NCBI GenBank assembly: GCA_013423325.1
Contig: BLJB01000059.1
Coordinates: 58,160 to 122,159 of the forward strand
Source of the DNA: Usnea hakonensis
Taxonomy: Eukaryota; Ascomycota; Lecanoromycetes; Lecanorales; Parmeliaceae
Length of the DNA stretch: 64,000 nt
Reading direction: 5' to 3'
The notes under the pieces are model-generated. The model was not told the origin of the DNA. It saw only the letters and a list, made by a program, of their open reading frames with translations, and made no database searches. Every line of letters starts with the position of its first letter. Within the stretch, counting starts at the first letter, position 1. Shown piece after piece: positions 1 through 11,700 of this stretch. Made by a program: the position numbers and the translations under genes.

Positions 1-1959
1 CAGCACCAGCACCTGTATCCTTTTCCACTCCATCCTCTCTGTCCTCTTCAGATACAACATTTGGGTTGTCAGCGCCAGCACCCAATTTGAGCTTTCTGGC
101 GCCGTGATTCCCTAGACCCTTATGTGATTCAACGTCGTCGTTACTTTTCTGTGCCTCACCTTCTGCAACCTCGGGACCATCATGTTCAGATCCCGGACGC
201 GGTGGATATATGATTCTTGCGGTGAAAGGATTCTTAACAAATTCGGGACCTGAGTACGCTGAGGGATTTGTCAAAAGTTCCATAACAGGACGCCAGTAGT
301 TTCCGTTCCCCTCCCCGGGCGGCATCTGATTAATCTCGCTGCCTTTATAGTAAAGGCGTTCGTGTTCAATCAGACTTGGATTGGCAGCATATTCAGCGGA
401 TATGCTCCGACACTTTGTCCCAATCTTCAATTCCAATTCTTCGAGCCTCGGACGATCCCCGGGGTCTTTCAAAAGGCAAAGTTTGATCAAGTCCGTCAAA
501 GCGCTACTGTATTTTGGGTTGTGGGCATCGGGGACATTTTTGAGAACCGTATCAACCAAATAGTGGGCGACAGGCTCATGTATCCATAATTCGAACATTA
601 TTGCGCCAATAGCCCAAATATTGGTATGCGCAGAAATCTTTGGAAGTAGAGCTTTCCCGCTTTCGTGCTCATCTATCTGAGTCTGTCTCTCTGATACATC
701 CTCTGGGAGTCTTTGCTCCTTTGACAAAAGTCAGTAATGTATCAAATCTTGCCCCAAGAGTACTTACTGGGGCTAAATAATGCGGCGTTCCGGCGCCTCG
801 GAGTCTAATCGGATTTGCATGGTTATCATCGGGCTTGATTTTGCAGGCCAATCCCCAATCTCCAGTCTTGGCTACTGGATATGCCGGAAATTCACTGTTC
901 TCGTCCTCGAGGCCTAGGAATACTATTCATGTTTTTAGTCATTCGACTGACTTTAAGACGATTAAATTGATTGACAACTTACTGTTTCCGGGCTTCAAAT
1001 CCCGATGCACGATTTGATAACCCCAAGTGCTGTCATGTGGCCCTCTCTCCATTGCTGCGGCTACTTTAACCAGATTATTGAAAGTGTACCATAGAAATGG
1101 CTCCGGAAAGAAGGTCCTATGAACATCAGGCAACTCTTCAGAGGTTTGGAGATATGGTGAACAGACCAAAATCTCTTGTACTTGATATTGAGAAACTCCA
1201 AATCACCGTAGGGACAAAATTCCATATAAATGCGATGTTTTCTGACCTTGACATATCTTTTGTATCCAAACAATTTTGGCACAGCCTGACAATTGGTCTT
1301 GTTCATCCTGCGCATCATTTTGACCTCCTCGGGAACCCCTTCCCTCGTCCATTCTTGAGCGTGGACCGCATTGCTCTCTTTGATGACCATTTGCTTCAGT
1401 CCTTTTTAGCCATTTACGAGAAAGAGGGAGATTGTGTGGGCATTACTTGAGTCACGGCGTTGTCCTCGTCTCGCAATTCCCAAAGACCCGCAGTCCCAAA
1501 TCCACCCGATCCCAGCGGTCGCACGCCAACCCACGTCGCGTTGCTGAGACCTGCCGCCGACTTGATGAATGTAGCATGCTCGGTTTTCCAAAAAGGCATC
1601 TCACCATCAGCTAGAGGAACTGCATGTGGTAGCTCAGGTTCAGAATCGAACCAATAATGAGGAAGAGAGTACGGAAAGGAGCTTGGGGATGGATCTCTTG
1701 ATGTGACTCTTTTACTTCTGTTTTTCGGTCTGGATTCCTCTGAGAAGAACCTTCGTTGCCCATGTGGCTCAAACGACTGCAAAGGAGCAGGCATAGGCCA
1801 AGTACGGTTCCGACTTGGAGCAGCTTCCACACTCCTTATATTTCCATCTTTTTCTCTAGCTGAAGACAATCGCGACTTCTTAGGAGGTGAAGCCGAGTGA
1901 GCTTTTGCATTACTCTTGGCAGCGTCGTTAGAGCTATTTCGTCGCTTCTTCGTGGACAT
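1..1959 (-). CDS. Fungal protein kinase with DWG motif, 3' end beyond the window
   Basis: Five exons: 1447-1959, 1182-1393, 983-1116, 768-913 and 718 to beyond position 1; phases agree throughout. About 145 basic, Ser/Pro-rich residues precede a kinase domain with Gly-rich loop GSGGFG (about 150-155), VIK lysine (176), catalytic HRDLKPGN (about 279-286) and GAGTPHYLAP in the activation segment. The metal-binding DFG is DWG (305-307), unusual but with the Asp kept, so activity is plausible. The tail after the domain is acidic and continues off the left edge. This is a fungus-type Ser/Thr kinase of no family I can name; substrate unknown. The start ATG at 1959 opens a lysine-rich N terminus that could act as a nuclear localisation signal (inference). 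Confidence 0.85.
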
Positions 1960-2643
1960 TTTGCTTGTGTGGTCTTAGTAGACAAGTACTACTTGGAAAG
2001 TAGGATACGTGTCAAAACGACGGCAATTCCGAATTACCATCTCTTTAGATCAAATCCTGGCTTTTCTCGCGATTAAATAGATTGCTTTCGGAATGATAAA
2101 GGAATTTGTGATTGATGGAAGTTCATACAATAAGAAGGGAGACAGAGCTTTGAGGGGCAGACAAAGGAAAAGGTTTGATGCCGCAATCGGTTGCGGGCAA
2201 ATCTTGCGAGAAGTTGCGATCAGAGCAAGAGCTCTGATAGCATTTCATTGTCTGTATTCTCATTGGCATAATGCTCCTTGACTGGAAAGCAGCTGAATTG
2301 AAGAACACGATGACTTTTTTATGGAGGTAAAGTAAGGTAAGATTCTATGTGCTACCTTACTTTACGGAACAATCTGCGAACGTTCTGCATCTTTTAATTG
2401 CAACGCTACACGGTTTTGCATTCTCAACGCCAAAAATTGCCATCGTACCCCATTCTCGCAATATAATCTTATGAAAGCGCCAAATGACACGCACCAGCAA
2501 TACTCAAGCCCAATGGCCAAGAAAGCCTCAAAGCGAACCTCTAACCTTCCATTCTCGCTGCCAAATTGCCGTAAACACAGGAGAGCCAGTTGAAGCACAT
2601 GGACCCAGATCAAATCGCCATCAGCTGACCATCTAAATCAAAT
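1960..2643. other. Intergenic, no gene seen
   Basis: Short open frames only, none with coding character. It is the upstream region of the kinase and lies beyond the 3' end of the next minus-strand gene. It contains the perfect inverted repeat listed at 2328-2364. Confidence 0.6.
2328..2364. repeat. 12-bp perfect inverted repeat built on AGTAAGGTA
   Basis: The arm TAAAGTAAGGTA at 2328-2339 is matched by its exact reverse complement at 2353-2364 with a 13-nt spacer. The same AAGGTA/GGTACCTTA word recurs between genes elsewhere in the window, so this may be a relic of a dispersed small repeat. Confidence 0.6.
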
Positions 2644-3411
2644 TCAACAGTCCTCATTCTCCTTCTCCTTCTCGACCTCTTTGACAATTTCGCGCGCTAA
2701 TATAGCTTTCTGCTTCGTACACTCGACATCCTCATCGAGAAAGTCCCCAAAACAATCCATGTCCTTGCTAAACTCGTGGAGCCAAACGATCCAGCCATCC
2801 GCGTAAAAATTTAGGAGCGCCAAAGCCCAGTGACCGTCCCGGTTGTCCGTCTGCAATTGTATAGCCGTTGACCGCGCTCTGTCCATGATGCCTTGCATAA
2901 TTTTCAGCAGATCGATGAGGGCTGGCGCGCGATTGATGTGCCATTTGTGAGCGTTTCGCTGAATCTCGGGAATGCAATCTTCGACACATGGGGCGAGGAA
3001 GAGACGTTTCCTCAGTTCTCGCATATCCTCCTTGGTCTTGAACATCTCGATCGGGCAGACCCTGTACTTTATCGACAACAGTATCCCACGTTCGGATTCT
3101 TGTCTCTTTTCTTCGGCTTTTTTCTGCAGGATGTCTCTGTCGCGAATGTTCAAGGCCTTCAAGACATCAATGGATTCCGCGGCCTCGTCCAACAGCTGGT
3201 ATTCCATCACGCTCCGCTCTACTGGCCTCTCCCACGTTAAGCCAACACCCCAATGACGCAGCTCGGAGGGGAGCTTCGAGAGACTTAGTGTGGCGTCTAG
3301 TCTCAATTTTACTGCCGCGGCATCGGAGATAGGGACGTTGTTTGCATTGTTGATTCCCATGGGCTTTTTCCAGTATTGGACTTCTTGAGGTTGCTGGTTG
3401 TTATGAGACAT
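2644..3411 (-). CDS. Hypothetical protein, 255 residues
   Basis: Single open frame. I chose the ATG at 3411 (protein begins MSHNNQQPQE) over the upstream in-frame start at 3546 because the extra 45 residues look like translated 5' UTR. The protein has an internal Lys/Glu-rich helical stretch (KKAEEKRQESER), a Trp/Phe-containing middle part and a strongly charged C terminus ending in KEKENEDC. There is no signal peptide or membrane segment and I recognise no family. The even amino-acid composition and long frame favour a real gene. Function unknown. Confidence 0.6.
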   Translation of the reverse strand: MSHNNQQPQEVQYWKKPMGINNANNVPISDAAAVKLRLDATLSLSKLPSELRHWGVGLTWERPVERSVMEYQLLDEAAESIDVLKALNIRDRDILQKKAEEKRQESERGILLSIKYRVCPIEMFKTKEDMRELRKRLFLAPCVEDCIPEIQRNAHKWHINRAPALIDLLKIMQGIMDRARSTAIQLQTDNRDGHWALALLNFYADGWIVWLHEFSKDMDCFGDFLDEDVECTKQKAILAREIVKEVEKEKENEDC

Positions 3412-4193
3412 TGTGACGCAAGACTTGAGACTGGATAAGGAGTTGGTATACCGAGTAAGTCGAGTCGCTTGCACGGTGGTAGCTGAAGAGAATTGATATG
3501 ACTGGACCAGGGTAGTACGAACGAGAAAAAGCAAGCAGTAGACCATTCCGATTAAATAGTAGAGGATATTGCATTATCCAGTATGAGCCCTTTCCCCTGA
3601 AAACTCGAATAATTGCGTTAAATCTCTCTAAAACTCTCATGTGGATCATCCCTCCGTCAAAATATAGCATCATTCGAGCATCCGGATTACTACACACACA
3701 TTATAGACAAGCATGCATGCATGCAATACTCCATTCTACGAGGCGCGTTCCGATGGGGATGGTGTCAGTCGCTGTACTCACGCGCGTGACAGGACTGGGA
3801 AATGTTTCTACGGGACGGAAACGGAAGAGTTTGGAGGGGATTAGTATACTCGAATTTCTATGGCGTAGTTTTCCCCCCAGAAAACCCCTTGTCCTCCTTG
3901 AAAATTCCCACCATACACCTATCTACTTGGTTAGGAGAACGAGATGGTAAGAGGGTTGGTATTTTTGCTCTTTCTTTCTCGGCTGAATGGGGAGAGGACG
4001 GGAGGGGAGTGTTGGGATAATATGAGCAGGATTGAGGTTGGGATTTTATATTGCATTATAAAGCTTGTTTTTATGGCTAGATACTTGGGCAAGGATTTTT
4101 GACTGCTCTCTATAGGCGCAAGCAATTCTACTCGGCTTCAGATCATTCTTACCTATCCTCCTGTCCTCGAAAAAAGAAAATAGAAAAGGGAAA
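3412..4193. other. Divergent intergenic region
   Basis: Upstream region of both flanking hypothetical genes. I see a short GCATGCATGCATGC run near 3710-3724 and no convincing coding frame. Confidence 0.5.
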
Positions 4194-4751
4194 ATGTGCA
4201 TCAAAAACGAACCCCCCCTCTCAACCGTCCGCGTCCTCGCCAACGCCCTATCCCTGAACCCCATCCCAACCCCCGAACCACCCCACCCAGAAACCCAACC
4301 AACACCATCAGAAATCGCACTCTTCAGACGCACCTTCCTGTCCCACCTAACCCGAACCAACCTCAACATCACCGAGCGAGACCGCGAAGAGATGAGGACC
4401 CTTGGCATACCACCCATCACGGACGCCGAAGTCGCCACCGCACGCGAACGCTATGCACAAGAACAAGAAGCAGCCCGAGAAAGGTTAGAGAGCGAGAGAC
4501 GGTCCCATGCCCTGCCCTTGCGCTTGAATCCCGACCCTGTGATGCCACAGGCTCCTATCCGGGGTCCCCCATTGCGAGATGTCGGTACTAATGCTTTTGA
4601 GACTCGAACGTTGGAAGACGCTTTGTTGTCCCCGAGGCCAGAGGGTCCAGCGCCTAGATTGGAGATTAGGCTGCACGCTTTGATGGCGGATCTTTTGAGG
4701 ACGCGAAGGGAGGATGAGGACGGGGGAGGGGAAGGAGGGTCTGGAGATTGA
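4194..4751 (+). CDS. Hypothetical small acidic protein, 185 residues
   Basis: Single exon with strong third-position C bias in its first half, typical of an expressed fungal gene. The N-terminal 40 residues are Pro-rich (PTPEPPHPETQPTPSE). A charged helical segment rich in Arg/Glu follows (about 60-105, with TARERYAQEQEAARERLE), and the C terminus is Glu/Asp/Gly-rich. No signal peptide or membrane segment. I recognise no family. The ATG at 4194 follows an A-rich leader. Predicted mostly disordered with a coiled-coil-like centre; function unknown. Confidence 0.6.
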   Translation: MCIKNEPPLSTVRVLANALSLNPIPTPEPPHPETQPTPSEIALFRRTFLSHLTRTNLNITERDREEMRTLGIPPITDAEVATARERYAQEQEAARERLESERRSHALPLRLNPDPVMPQAPIRGPPLRDVGTNAFETRTLEDALLSPRPEGPAPRLEIRLHALMADLLRTRREDEDGGGEGGSGD

Positions 4752-5729
4752 GGTTGAGTGGGTATGTATGGAATGAGGAGAGGGGGGTGAACATGGGAGG
4801 GGAGGAAGTGATAGGGGGGCGGGGATATAAATATTTTGCACCCTGGACGGGTTCTCAATGAAGAGGATTGATATTGGGTTCATGTATGGAAGTTGTGGTG
4901 TCTTCGCCATGAATACCTACCAGATGGGGCATTCACCGCAATGAAAATGGCGATTACTCTGCGGAAGATCTGACCAAGAACACGTGTTGCAATTGCATCT
5001 TCCACTTCAGTGAAGCCTCAGTCGAGATGTCGAGATCGTTTGGCTCTTCTGACTACCAGCAGTAGTAGGAGGTTCGTAGCCAGCACCACGTACAGGTAGA
5101 TCTCGTTGCTGGCCTTCCATGATAATGGTACAACGAGAGTTGAAGATAAAGGACGATGTTTGAGACAGATGGAAAAGTAAACGTTTTCGTTGATCGCTTT
5201 GGAACAACGACCTGTGAAAAAATGATTAGTCTATAATGCATCTTCTGATACTTCGATAAATAGAAAATTTTCAAGCCTCGTTTTGGATAGGCCCACTTGG
5301 CGACCAGGCTAATTCAATTTTTTGCTACCACGGACAAAGATAAGACATTTGAGGCGATTTCAGGGTAGTCAGTTGTGCAGACTTTGATCGGAGTTGAGTT
5401 TGAGCGAAATGAGCACGAGAACATGAATAAGACTAATTCTTCGATCTGAATCTTTTGCATGAGGTCAGCACAGGTCACTATGGATAGAAAATTTCATGAT
5501 ACTAAATACTTTTCTAGTTCTGAATTATAACACTCAATCATTCTTACTTATTGAAAACCCACCAGGAAAACTTCTGTGCGTTTTCTGCGTATATATTGCG
5601 AATAGATGATAGCTTTGGACCACATGTAGAGCCCAGTTTGAAGCGTATTGAACGAGCAGCCATCTCCCCACTGCAGATCTAATCCTTCAGGCCCCATTTT
5701 GTGAGAATCATTCTTACCGTATTCAAGCT
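4752..5729. other. Intergenic, with one possible very small minus-strand gene
   Basis: No long coding frame. The only coding-like item is the two-exon reading listed at 4917-5120. The remainder, including the AT-rich 5400-5730 stretch beside the 3' end of the next gene, shows nothing further. Confidence 0.5.
4917..5120 (-). CDS. Possible very small gene, 38 residues
   Basis: An ATG at 5120 after a pyrimidine-rich leader opens a frame that splices neatly: exon 1 is 5057-5120, then a GT-AG intron of 87 nt, then exon 2 at 4917-4969, in phase. The product begins MEGQQRDLPVRGAGYEPP and ends HFHCGECPIW. A CxxC pair suggests part of a zinc-binding motif, and a further exon may be missing because a GT lies next to the stop. 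I cannot assign a family. This may be coincidence. Confidence 0.25.
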
Positions 5730-6665
5730 CTATAGTTGAGAGCGGGCCAACACCGAGGGGGTCACGTTTGAATAATGAGAGGATCGGTCCGGAGTCGGTA
5801 CAAGAACGTCACCCTCAAGATAGTAGCCTGCAGGAATTGCTCGTCCTCTTGGTATTAATTCCATATAAGTAGCAAGAAATCCAGTCGAAGTACTCAGGAA
5901 TCCGTCAGTATCCCAGAATTGACCCCGGTGATGATGATCATGATTACAGCGCTGGCTTGCTTTTTCGGAGTCCTCCCATTTTCCTCTATCATTCTTTCGA
6001 CTTAAGACCCTGCAGTAGAAGCCATTGCTTCTCCATCTAGTCTCGCCTTTTGAACATGTCCATGTTTTCTTAAACTCGACGTGTTCCCATGAGGATTTTA
6101 CAGGACGCCTCGAAATCACAGTCACGTCCATGAATTCTGTCAGTAGGTGGACGCCAAGACCAGTAAGATGCCGCTCTAGTAGGCGCATTGATGGCCGGTT
6201 GACCTCGATTGAGAAAGATCGTAGCGAACTTAAAGTCAGTAACGTGTCCATGGTTTCGCAAGGACACAAAAAGTCAGGCAGAGTATGCATTACTTCAACA
6301 TCTCTGATCAGATGCCAGTGACGTCCAATACGTTTCATAAATTGTGCCAGCTGTTCAACACCGAAGACGAATCGCCGCTTGCCGTAAAAGATTGGCGCAG
6401 CTTCAGCGGAGATCTGGCGGTTGACGCGGAGCAGAGCCAACATGCTTTCTTTGGGAACCTCATTGGAAAGTAGCTCATTTCGTTTCCCCTCGCGAGGAAC
6501 CTCTGAGTCTCGTGACAATATCAGGATCTCCATGCCAAGATCCCAGACGAAGTCATAGATATGCTCACGAGTCTCTCGCGGCAGCTTTGTCAAAAATGGC
6601 GGGGACACGGTGGCCCTGGGAACGTTAGAGAGCTCAGCGAGTGCAAGTCGTTCAATAGGCATCAT
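5730..6665 (-). CDS. DUF7730/F-box-like fungal protein, 311 residues
   Basis: Single exon. Near the N terminus is LTKLPRETREHIYDFVWD, followed by LLRVNRQISAEAAPIFYG and an F-rich strand. This 'LP.E.R..IY ... L..VNRQI..EA...FYG' layout is the hallmark of the fungal DUF7730/2EXR F-box-like families, whose members are widely expanded and mostly uncharacterised. The C-terminal 130 residues are Trp-, Lys- and His-rich (CNHDHHHRGQFWD) and match nothing I know. Two consecutive ATGs (6665, 6662) could both serve. A similar but shorter gene lies at 44141-44782. Binding to a Skp1-type ubiquitin ligase is only a family-level guess. Confidence 0.75.
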   Translation of the reverse strand: MMPIERLALAELSNVPRATVSPPFLTKLPRETREHIYDFVWDLGMEILILSRDSEVPREGKRNELLSNEVPKESMLALLRVNRQISAEAAPIFYGKRRFVFGVEQLAQFMKRIGRHWHLIRDVEVMHTLPDFLCPCETMDTLLTLSSLRSFSIEVNRPSMRLLERHLTGLGVHLLTEFMDVTVISRRPVKSSWEHVEFKKTWTCSKGETRWRSNGFYCRVLSRKNDRGKWEDSEKASQRCNHDHHHRGQFWDTDGFLSTSTGFLATYMELIPRGRAIPAGYYLEGDVLVPTPDRSSHYSNVTPSVLARSQL

Positions 6666-7353
6666 ACATGCTCAGTACAAGCGTGCTTGAATGTATCAAC
6701 TGTTGAGACCCAGAAGGCGAAGGTAAAGCAGAGATTGATAGGTGTCTAAGAGGACCATTAGCCTTAAACGCTTTTGTTAGGCAAGGCTCTGGACGAGCAA
6801 GGGCCGCACCGGGTACTTAGACTTATTCACGACTACTCGATTTTGAAGATAACATGGGAGTAGAGAGCTGAGGATTTGCTCAATAAGTAGGTGATCAGAT
6901 CAGGACGGTTGTCATCTTGTGATTCATTAATTCGTAATGGTCACCACAATAGCCCACAGGGCCTCAGAGGCCCATCTATTAGGCCCATCTATAAGGCCCA
7001 GCCAAATCCCACCCCTATTTTTCTCTCATTGAACCGCTTCTTGTCCGAGTTTATTGAAGTAATTGGAAGAAATAAACTGTACTGACTTATAATTCTCGAT
7101 CACGAATGCTTGGATTATAAAATTTCTGGTTAAGAAGTTGCTCTAATTGACTGTTTACAAAAATTCTCCATCAAATTTCAAAGCGTATAGTAATCGTTGT
7201 GGACTTATTCGAGTTCAGAATTGCGCCACCCTGCAGTTTATTTCTTCCACCATGAGTTTGGGATATCCCTTAAGTCCGAGCACTATCTCCAGACTCCTAC
7301 AAGTACACCACACAAATAAAATCTCCTTTCACAATTAACTCGCTGTTACTACA
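6666..7353. other. Divergent intergenic region
   Basis: Promoter side of both the F-box-like gene and RRP4. It contains a short local duplication GGCCCATCTAT near 6969-6991 and no coding frame I trust. Confidence 0.5.
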
Positions 7354-8510
7354 ATGCCTTTCACAATAACATCTCCCATTGCTCTCCCACCAATCCGTCT
7401 AAATGACCCGTCAGACTCCTCTTCCGTCGACTCGGACGGCGACACCGCCATGCCCCCACCCTCCAAACGCCCCAAACTCTCCACCAAATCCCTAATCACG
7501 CCCGGTGAAACCGTGACCGATGACCCACAGTGGATGCGGTATGCCCCCAATCGGCTCCATTCCCACCTCACCCTCATACTAATCTTTGCCATTCCCCAAA
7601 GCCACAGCTAACGCCGCACAGCGGCCACGGAACATACACCCGCCCCGCATCCCTCCAAATCATCTCCTCTGTAGCCGGCACCCTCCTCAAAACCAATAAA
7701 CTCCTGTCCATCCGTCCCCTCCGCGCGCGCTACACGCCTGAAATCGGCGACCTGGTCGTTGGCCGCGTCGTCGAAGTGCAAACTAAGCGCTGGAAAGTCG
7801 ACCTGTCGGCCCCATTGCTTGCTCACCTGCCTCTCTCTGCGATCAATTTGCCTGGAGGCATACTTAGGAAAAGGACGAGTACGGACGAGCTTGCTATACG
7901 GACGTTTTTCGGAGAGGGGGATTTGCTGGTCGCGGAGGTGCAGAGCGTATTTCAGGATGGGGCTGCGAGTTTGCATACGAGGAGTTTGAAGTATGGTAAA
8001 TTGAAGAATGGGGTCTTTTTGTCGGTTTCGGGGACGGGCGGGGGTGGAGGTGGGGTGGTGAGGAGTAGGAGGCAGGTGTGGACTGTGCAGACGGCTAACG
8101 GGGGCGGGGAAGTCGATGTCGTGCTTGGTGTCAATGGATATATATGGATATGCAAGCATGTGGTTGGAGAACTTGTGGAGGGAAAGGGGGGGCGGGATGT
8201 GGGTGTTGGTATGGGGGTAAACAATCTGGAAGAGAAGGTGGGAGAGAGCATGTATGAGAATAGGAATGAGAGTATCAGAGAGGAGACGAGGAGGGAGATT
8301 GCGAGGTTGAGTGGCTGTGTGAGGGCACTAGTCGAGGGAGGATGTAGGGTTGATGAGGAAATGGTAATGAGAGCGTACGAGGCGAGTCTGGAGGATGAAG
8401 GGTTTGAGGATGAGGAGGAAAGAGGGATGGGTGGAGAGTATTTGGGCGGGGAAAGGGGGAGAAGGGTGGTTAGAGAGGCATTGAGAGCTATGCATGATGT
8501 GAGGGAGTAG
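7354..8510 (+). CDS. RRP4: Exosome complex component Rrp4
   Basis: Two exons, 7354-7538 and 7622-8510, giving 357 residues; the 83-nt intron interrupts the conserved segment WMRGHGTYT. Rrp4 is one of the three S1/KH cap subunits of the RNA exosome, which trims and degrades RNA 3'-5' in nucleus and cytoplasm. An N-terminal Rrp4 segment is followed by an S1 domain (GDLVVGRVVEVQTKRWKVDL) and a KH-like part (VDVVLGVNGYIWI). The Ser/Asp-rich first 45 residues and the Glu/Gly-rich C-terminal extension are longer than in yeast. The C-terminal half is very purine-rich with Gly runs. It converges with SPT6, the stops being 231 bp apart. Confidence 0.93.
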
Positions 8511-8741
8511 ACGAATGAGTCAGTAGTGAAAGACAAGTCTGTCTGTGTTGCAAGACCTAATTATTCCAATAATTTAGCGCAAAAACTCCATTGCGTGAGC
8601 GTCGGCTCATCCAACTTATTGTTACACTTTTGGGTGAACGACAGACGCGAGCCTGATCGGCCGAACGCCCGCTTAACGCCAGATGTTCTAGAAACTGATA
8701 AACTAATACAGGTGAAGAATCGATTAAGACTGTCTGTCTGT

Positions 8742-11700
8742 CTACCGCCTCTTTCCACTCTGAATAGTCGTGAAAATCGTCTTGAAACCATTACATAATG
8801 CCCTCATATCGGGGTACATATGCTTCTGGAGCTCGAAAGCCTGCGGGACCACTTTAACAGCCCAGTGTTGTACTTGAGCATGTTGTCCAGCTTTGAAGCA
8901 CAGGAAAAAGTAGCCGGCGTGTTTGGGGTCGATACAGAAGTTGTAAACGGAGCGCTTAGGATTGGCTTCCGTGTAGGTGGTTAACCATCGCTCTGAAAGA
9001 ATGTATTAGCGAGCTATGATTGATAGGCTGGAAAAGGGACACTTGCCAGTATCGGCTTTGCTGGACGACTGGTATTTTTCATGAAGCATCATCTCGTCAA
9101 CCTTCTTAGCCATGGCTTTCACGTGGTTGACAATCAACTCATCGAGATCACTGTAATTGTAACGACCGCCAATTTTAAGGGTCGTCCCTCCGGAGAGCTG
9201 ATTGGTTTTGTCTAATTCGAGCACATCGACGTGCTGGTAGATGTTGTCTGAGACCTTCCAAGTCACAGCAAGATGATCAAGTCCCTTCGAGGAGGGGCGA
9301 ATCACCAGATCGCCACGAGATTGAGAGCCAAGATACTCCTCTGCTTGCGTGCTGTTGAAGGGTCTGAAGAGAGGATGCTTTATTACCCTCTGAGTGCGGC
9401 CGGAAACATCGTTTCTCTCCATCATCGATTCCTTATCTTTCCGCTCTTGTTCTTCGTCCCATTCATCCCTCATGCGATCGATATCCTTTCGAAAAGGTCT
9501 TTGAAGCTCGTCTTCGCGGAGGGAGAAATTAGCGGTCAGCTGCTTGCGGTTGAGGTAGGTTATCTTGGCCTGTACTGTTTGATGAGTGGAGAACAGTTGC
9601 TTAGCGGAAACGTCTGGTCTATTGGAAACAGCAAGCGCAGGCACGGTTCCCTCTATGCCACAATCTAGCTTGGCTTCGACATAGTCATCGGCGACCTTTT
9701 TGATGGCGACGGGTACTATCATGCCTTCACATAGAGAATCCGAAGTCTCTCCCGTAAACATGGTGAAGATCTCATTCGTCGACAGAAGGGCAAAATTCCT
9801 TCGCAGTTCTTCGTAGGGTTGCTGTAATTCAGCACGGATTGTTTCCAGAGTAGCCCGCTTTCGCTGATTAAAGTTCTTCTCCAGCTGCTCCGCATACTCC
9901 TCCAGGATGAGATCATTGACCTTCTCTTGAGATTCATCCTTGATAAGCTTCCTAACAATGGCTCCTTGGCCATTCTCTTGCTGCTCGGCTTCGATATCTT
10001 CCTCATCCAATTCAAGAGCATCAGCAGCCATTTTCCGCCCGAGGTCGTAGTCCTCTGGATGCACTCGAGTGTTATCAAGATAGTCAGCATCTGGTTCTGA
10101 GCTGTCGAACTCGATAAATAGGAAGCTGGCACAGTTGACGAAGACTTTTTGCCCTACAGCAGGCAAGATTTTCTGATCATTATCGCCCACCAGTTCTGAC
10201 CGCAAAGATACGACACCGCCGTTGATATTGATAACCTTGATGAGTTGTGCAGCCTTTCGAGGTCCCAGACCGCAAACATATGGCAATAGATTAGCCGTGT
10301 ATAGATCACTGACAGCTTCATTGACATCTACACCGCACAGATTAACCATGTCGACCATAGAAGTTTCCAGGGCCTTAATGATTTTCTCTTGGGGCACGTA
10401 TCGCTGAGCTGCATCGAAGGAAATGGAGATAATATCGCGGCCTAATGACGCATATTCTTTCAAAGGGTTCTGCAGATATTTCGCAAGAGCCACGCAGTAC
10501 TTCGTCAGAGGTGCGAAACCGGGATGCTCCATATTTGCACGTTCACTGGTCTGGTACAAGCGTGCCACCTCGTCATTTACAATCACAACCTCCAATCTGT
10601 CGCTCCTTTCGTTGCCATCCTCATCTTCGTAATCGGCTCCGCGAAGTTCTTTTCGTTCAACAATATCGTCAATCTGTTTATAAAGCTTGCGAGTTTCTGC
10701 TGAGAAGCCGGAAACACCGATTACATCAGGTTTTCGTCGCTCGACGAGCTCCACGAATGCCTTCACATCTGCGCCATCCTCAGTCCCTCGTTCGACGTCT
10801 CCCATGACTAGGTCAGTGAATTTTCCGTTCTCGAGAACTCGTCCATCTTCCTCGACCCATGTCCAACAGACTGCGTCTCTGCCAAAGATACCAGTGCCGT
10901 TGGAAAGAGCAAGCACACGCGGTACTGTTCCCAGCATCATACCCTTTGGTTTGTACGGGGCCTGATCAAGCCTCTTACCATATTCTTCACGACAGCTTTT
11001 GGCTACCGAGTTTTCGCATTCGAACTTCAAAGCCTCCTTCACACCTCGTGCCATGATTTTCTCAAGCTTGAGAAGAGCTATGTCTAAAGTCTCCCTTCGC
11101 TCGCGATTCCAGGCGTCGGCAACTTCACTGAAGTTATCTGATTCAAGGTCTCCGTACAAGCGCTTTTTGAAACCATCATGGTTTTGAGTCCTCACTCTTA
11201 CTTCGACCAAGCCTTCTTCTTCTGCTCTGAGCATGCGAAGGAAACGGTCAGGGCTTCGTGCAATATCGGGGAGCTGCTGATTACGAAGATACTTGAAGTC
11301 ATAGTAAGGATGCTGATCGTCGATCTTGCGGAGCCCTTTCTCTGTCCGGTAGCACTCGATGACACCGTTTCCAAAATAGTGCCGACGCATGACCTTGCGC
11401 ATTTTGGGACTCATTGCTATCTCTTCTGCAAACATTGCCTTTGCAGCCCGCAAACATTGTGCACCAGATGAATACTCAGGAGGATCTAATATATCTTCGC
11501 TGTCAGCCATGTCATCTGGGCGCTGGGTGGGGTCTTCGGTGAATTGTCGTCTGCCTTCTTTCATCAGGGCGTTTTGGGCGACAGCGTCAGCAGATATACC
11601 GAAAGCACGCACAAGCCGATATACCTTGCCAGTCCGAATTTTTTCAAACAACATCTTGGACGCACCAGGCCGCCGCTGGGTTGACCCATTGGTACCAGTT

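Noticed and set aside
4451..4910. Two minus-strand frames of 135-141 residues
   Set aside because: They overlap the C-rich plus-strand gene and consist of Pro/Ser-rich low complexity expected from its complement.
7608..8536. Minus-strand frames of 183 and 194 residues
   Set aside because: They mirror the purine-rich RRP4 coding strand; RRP4 similarity settles the strand.
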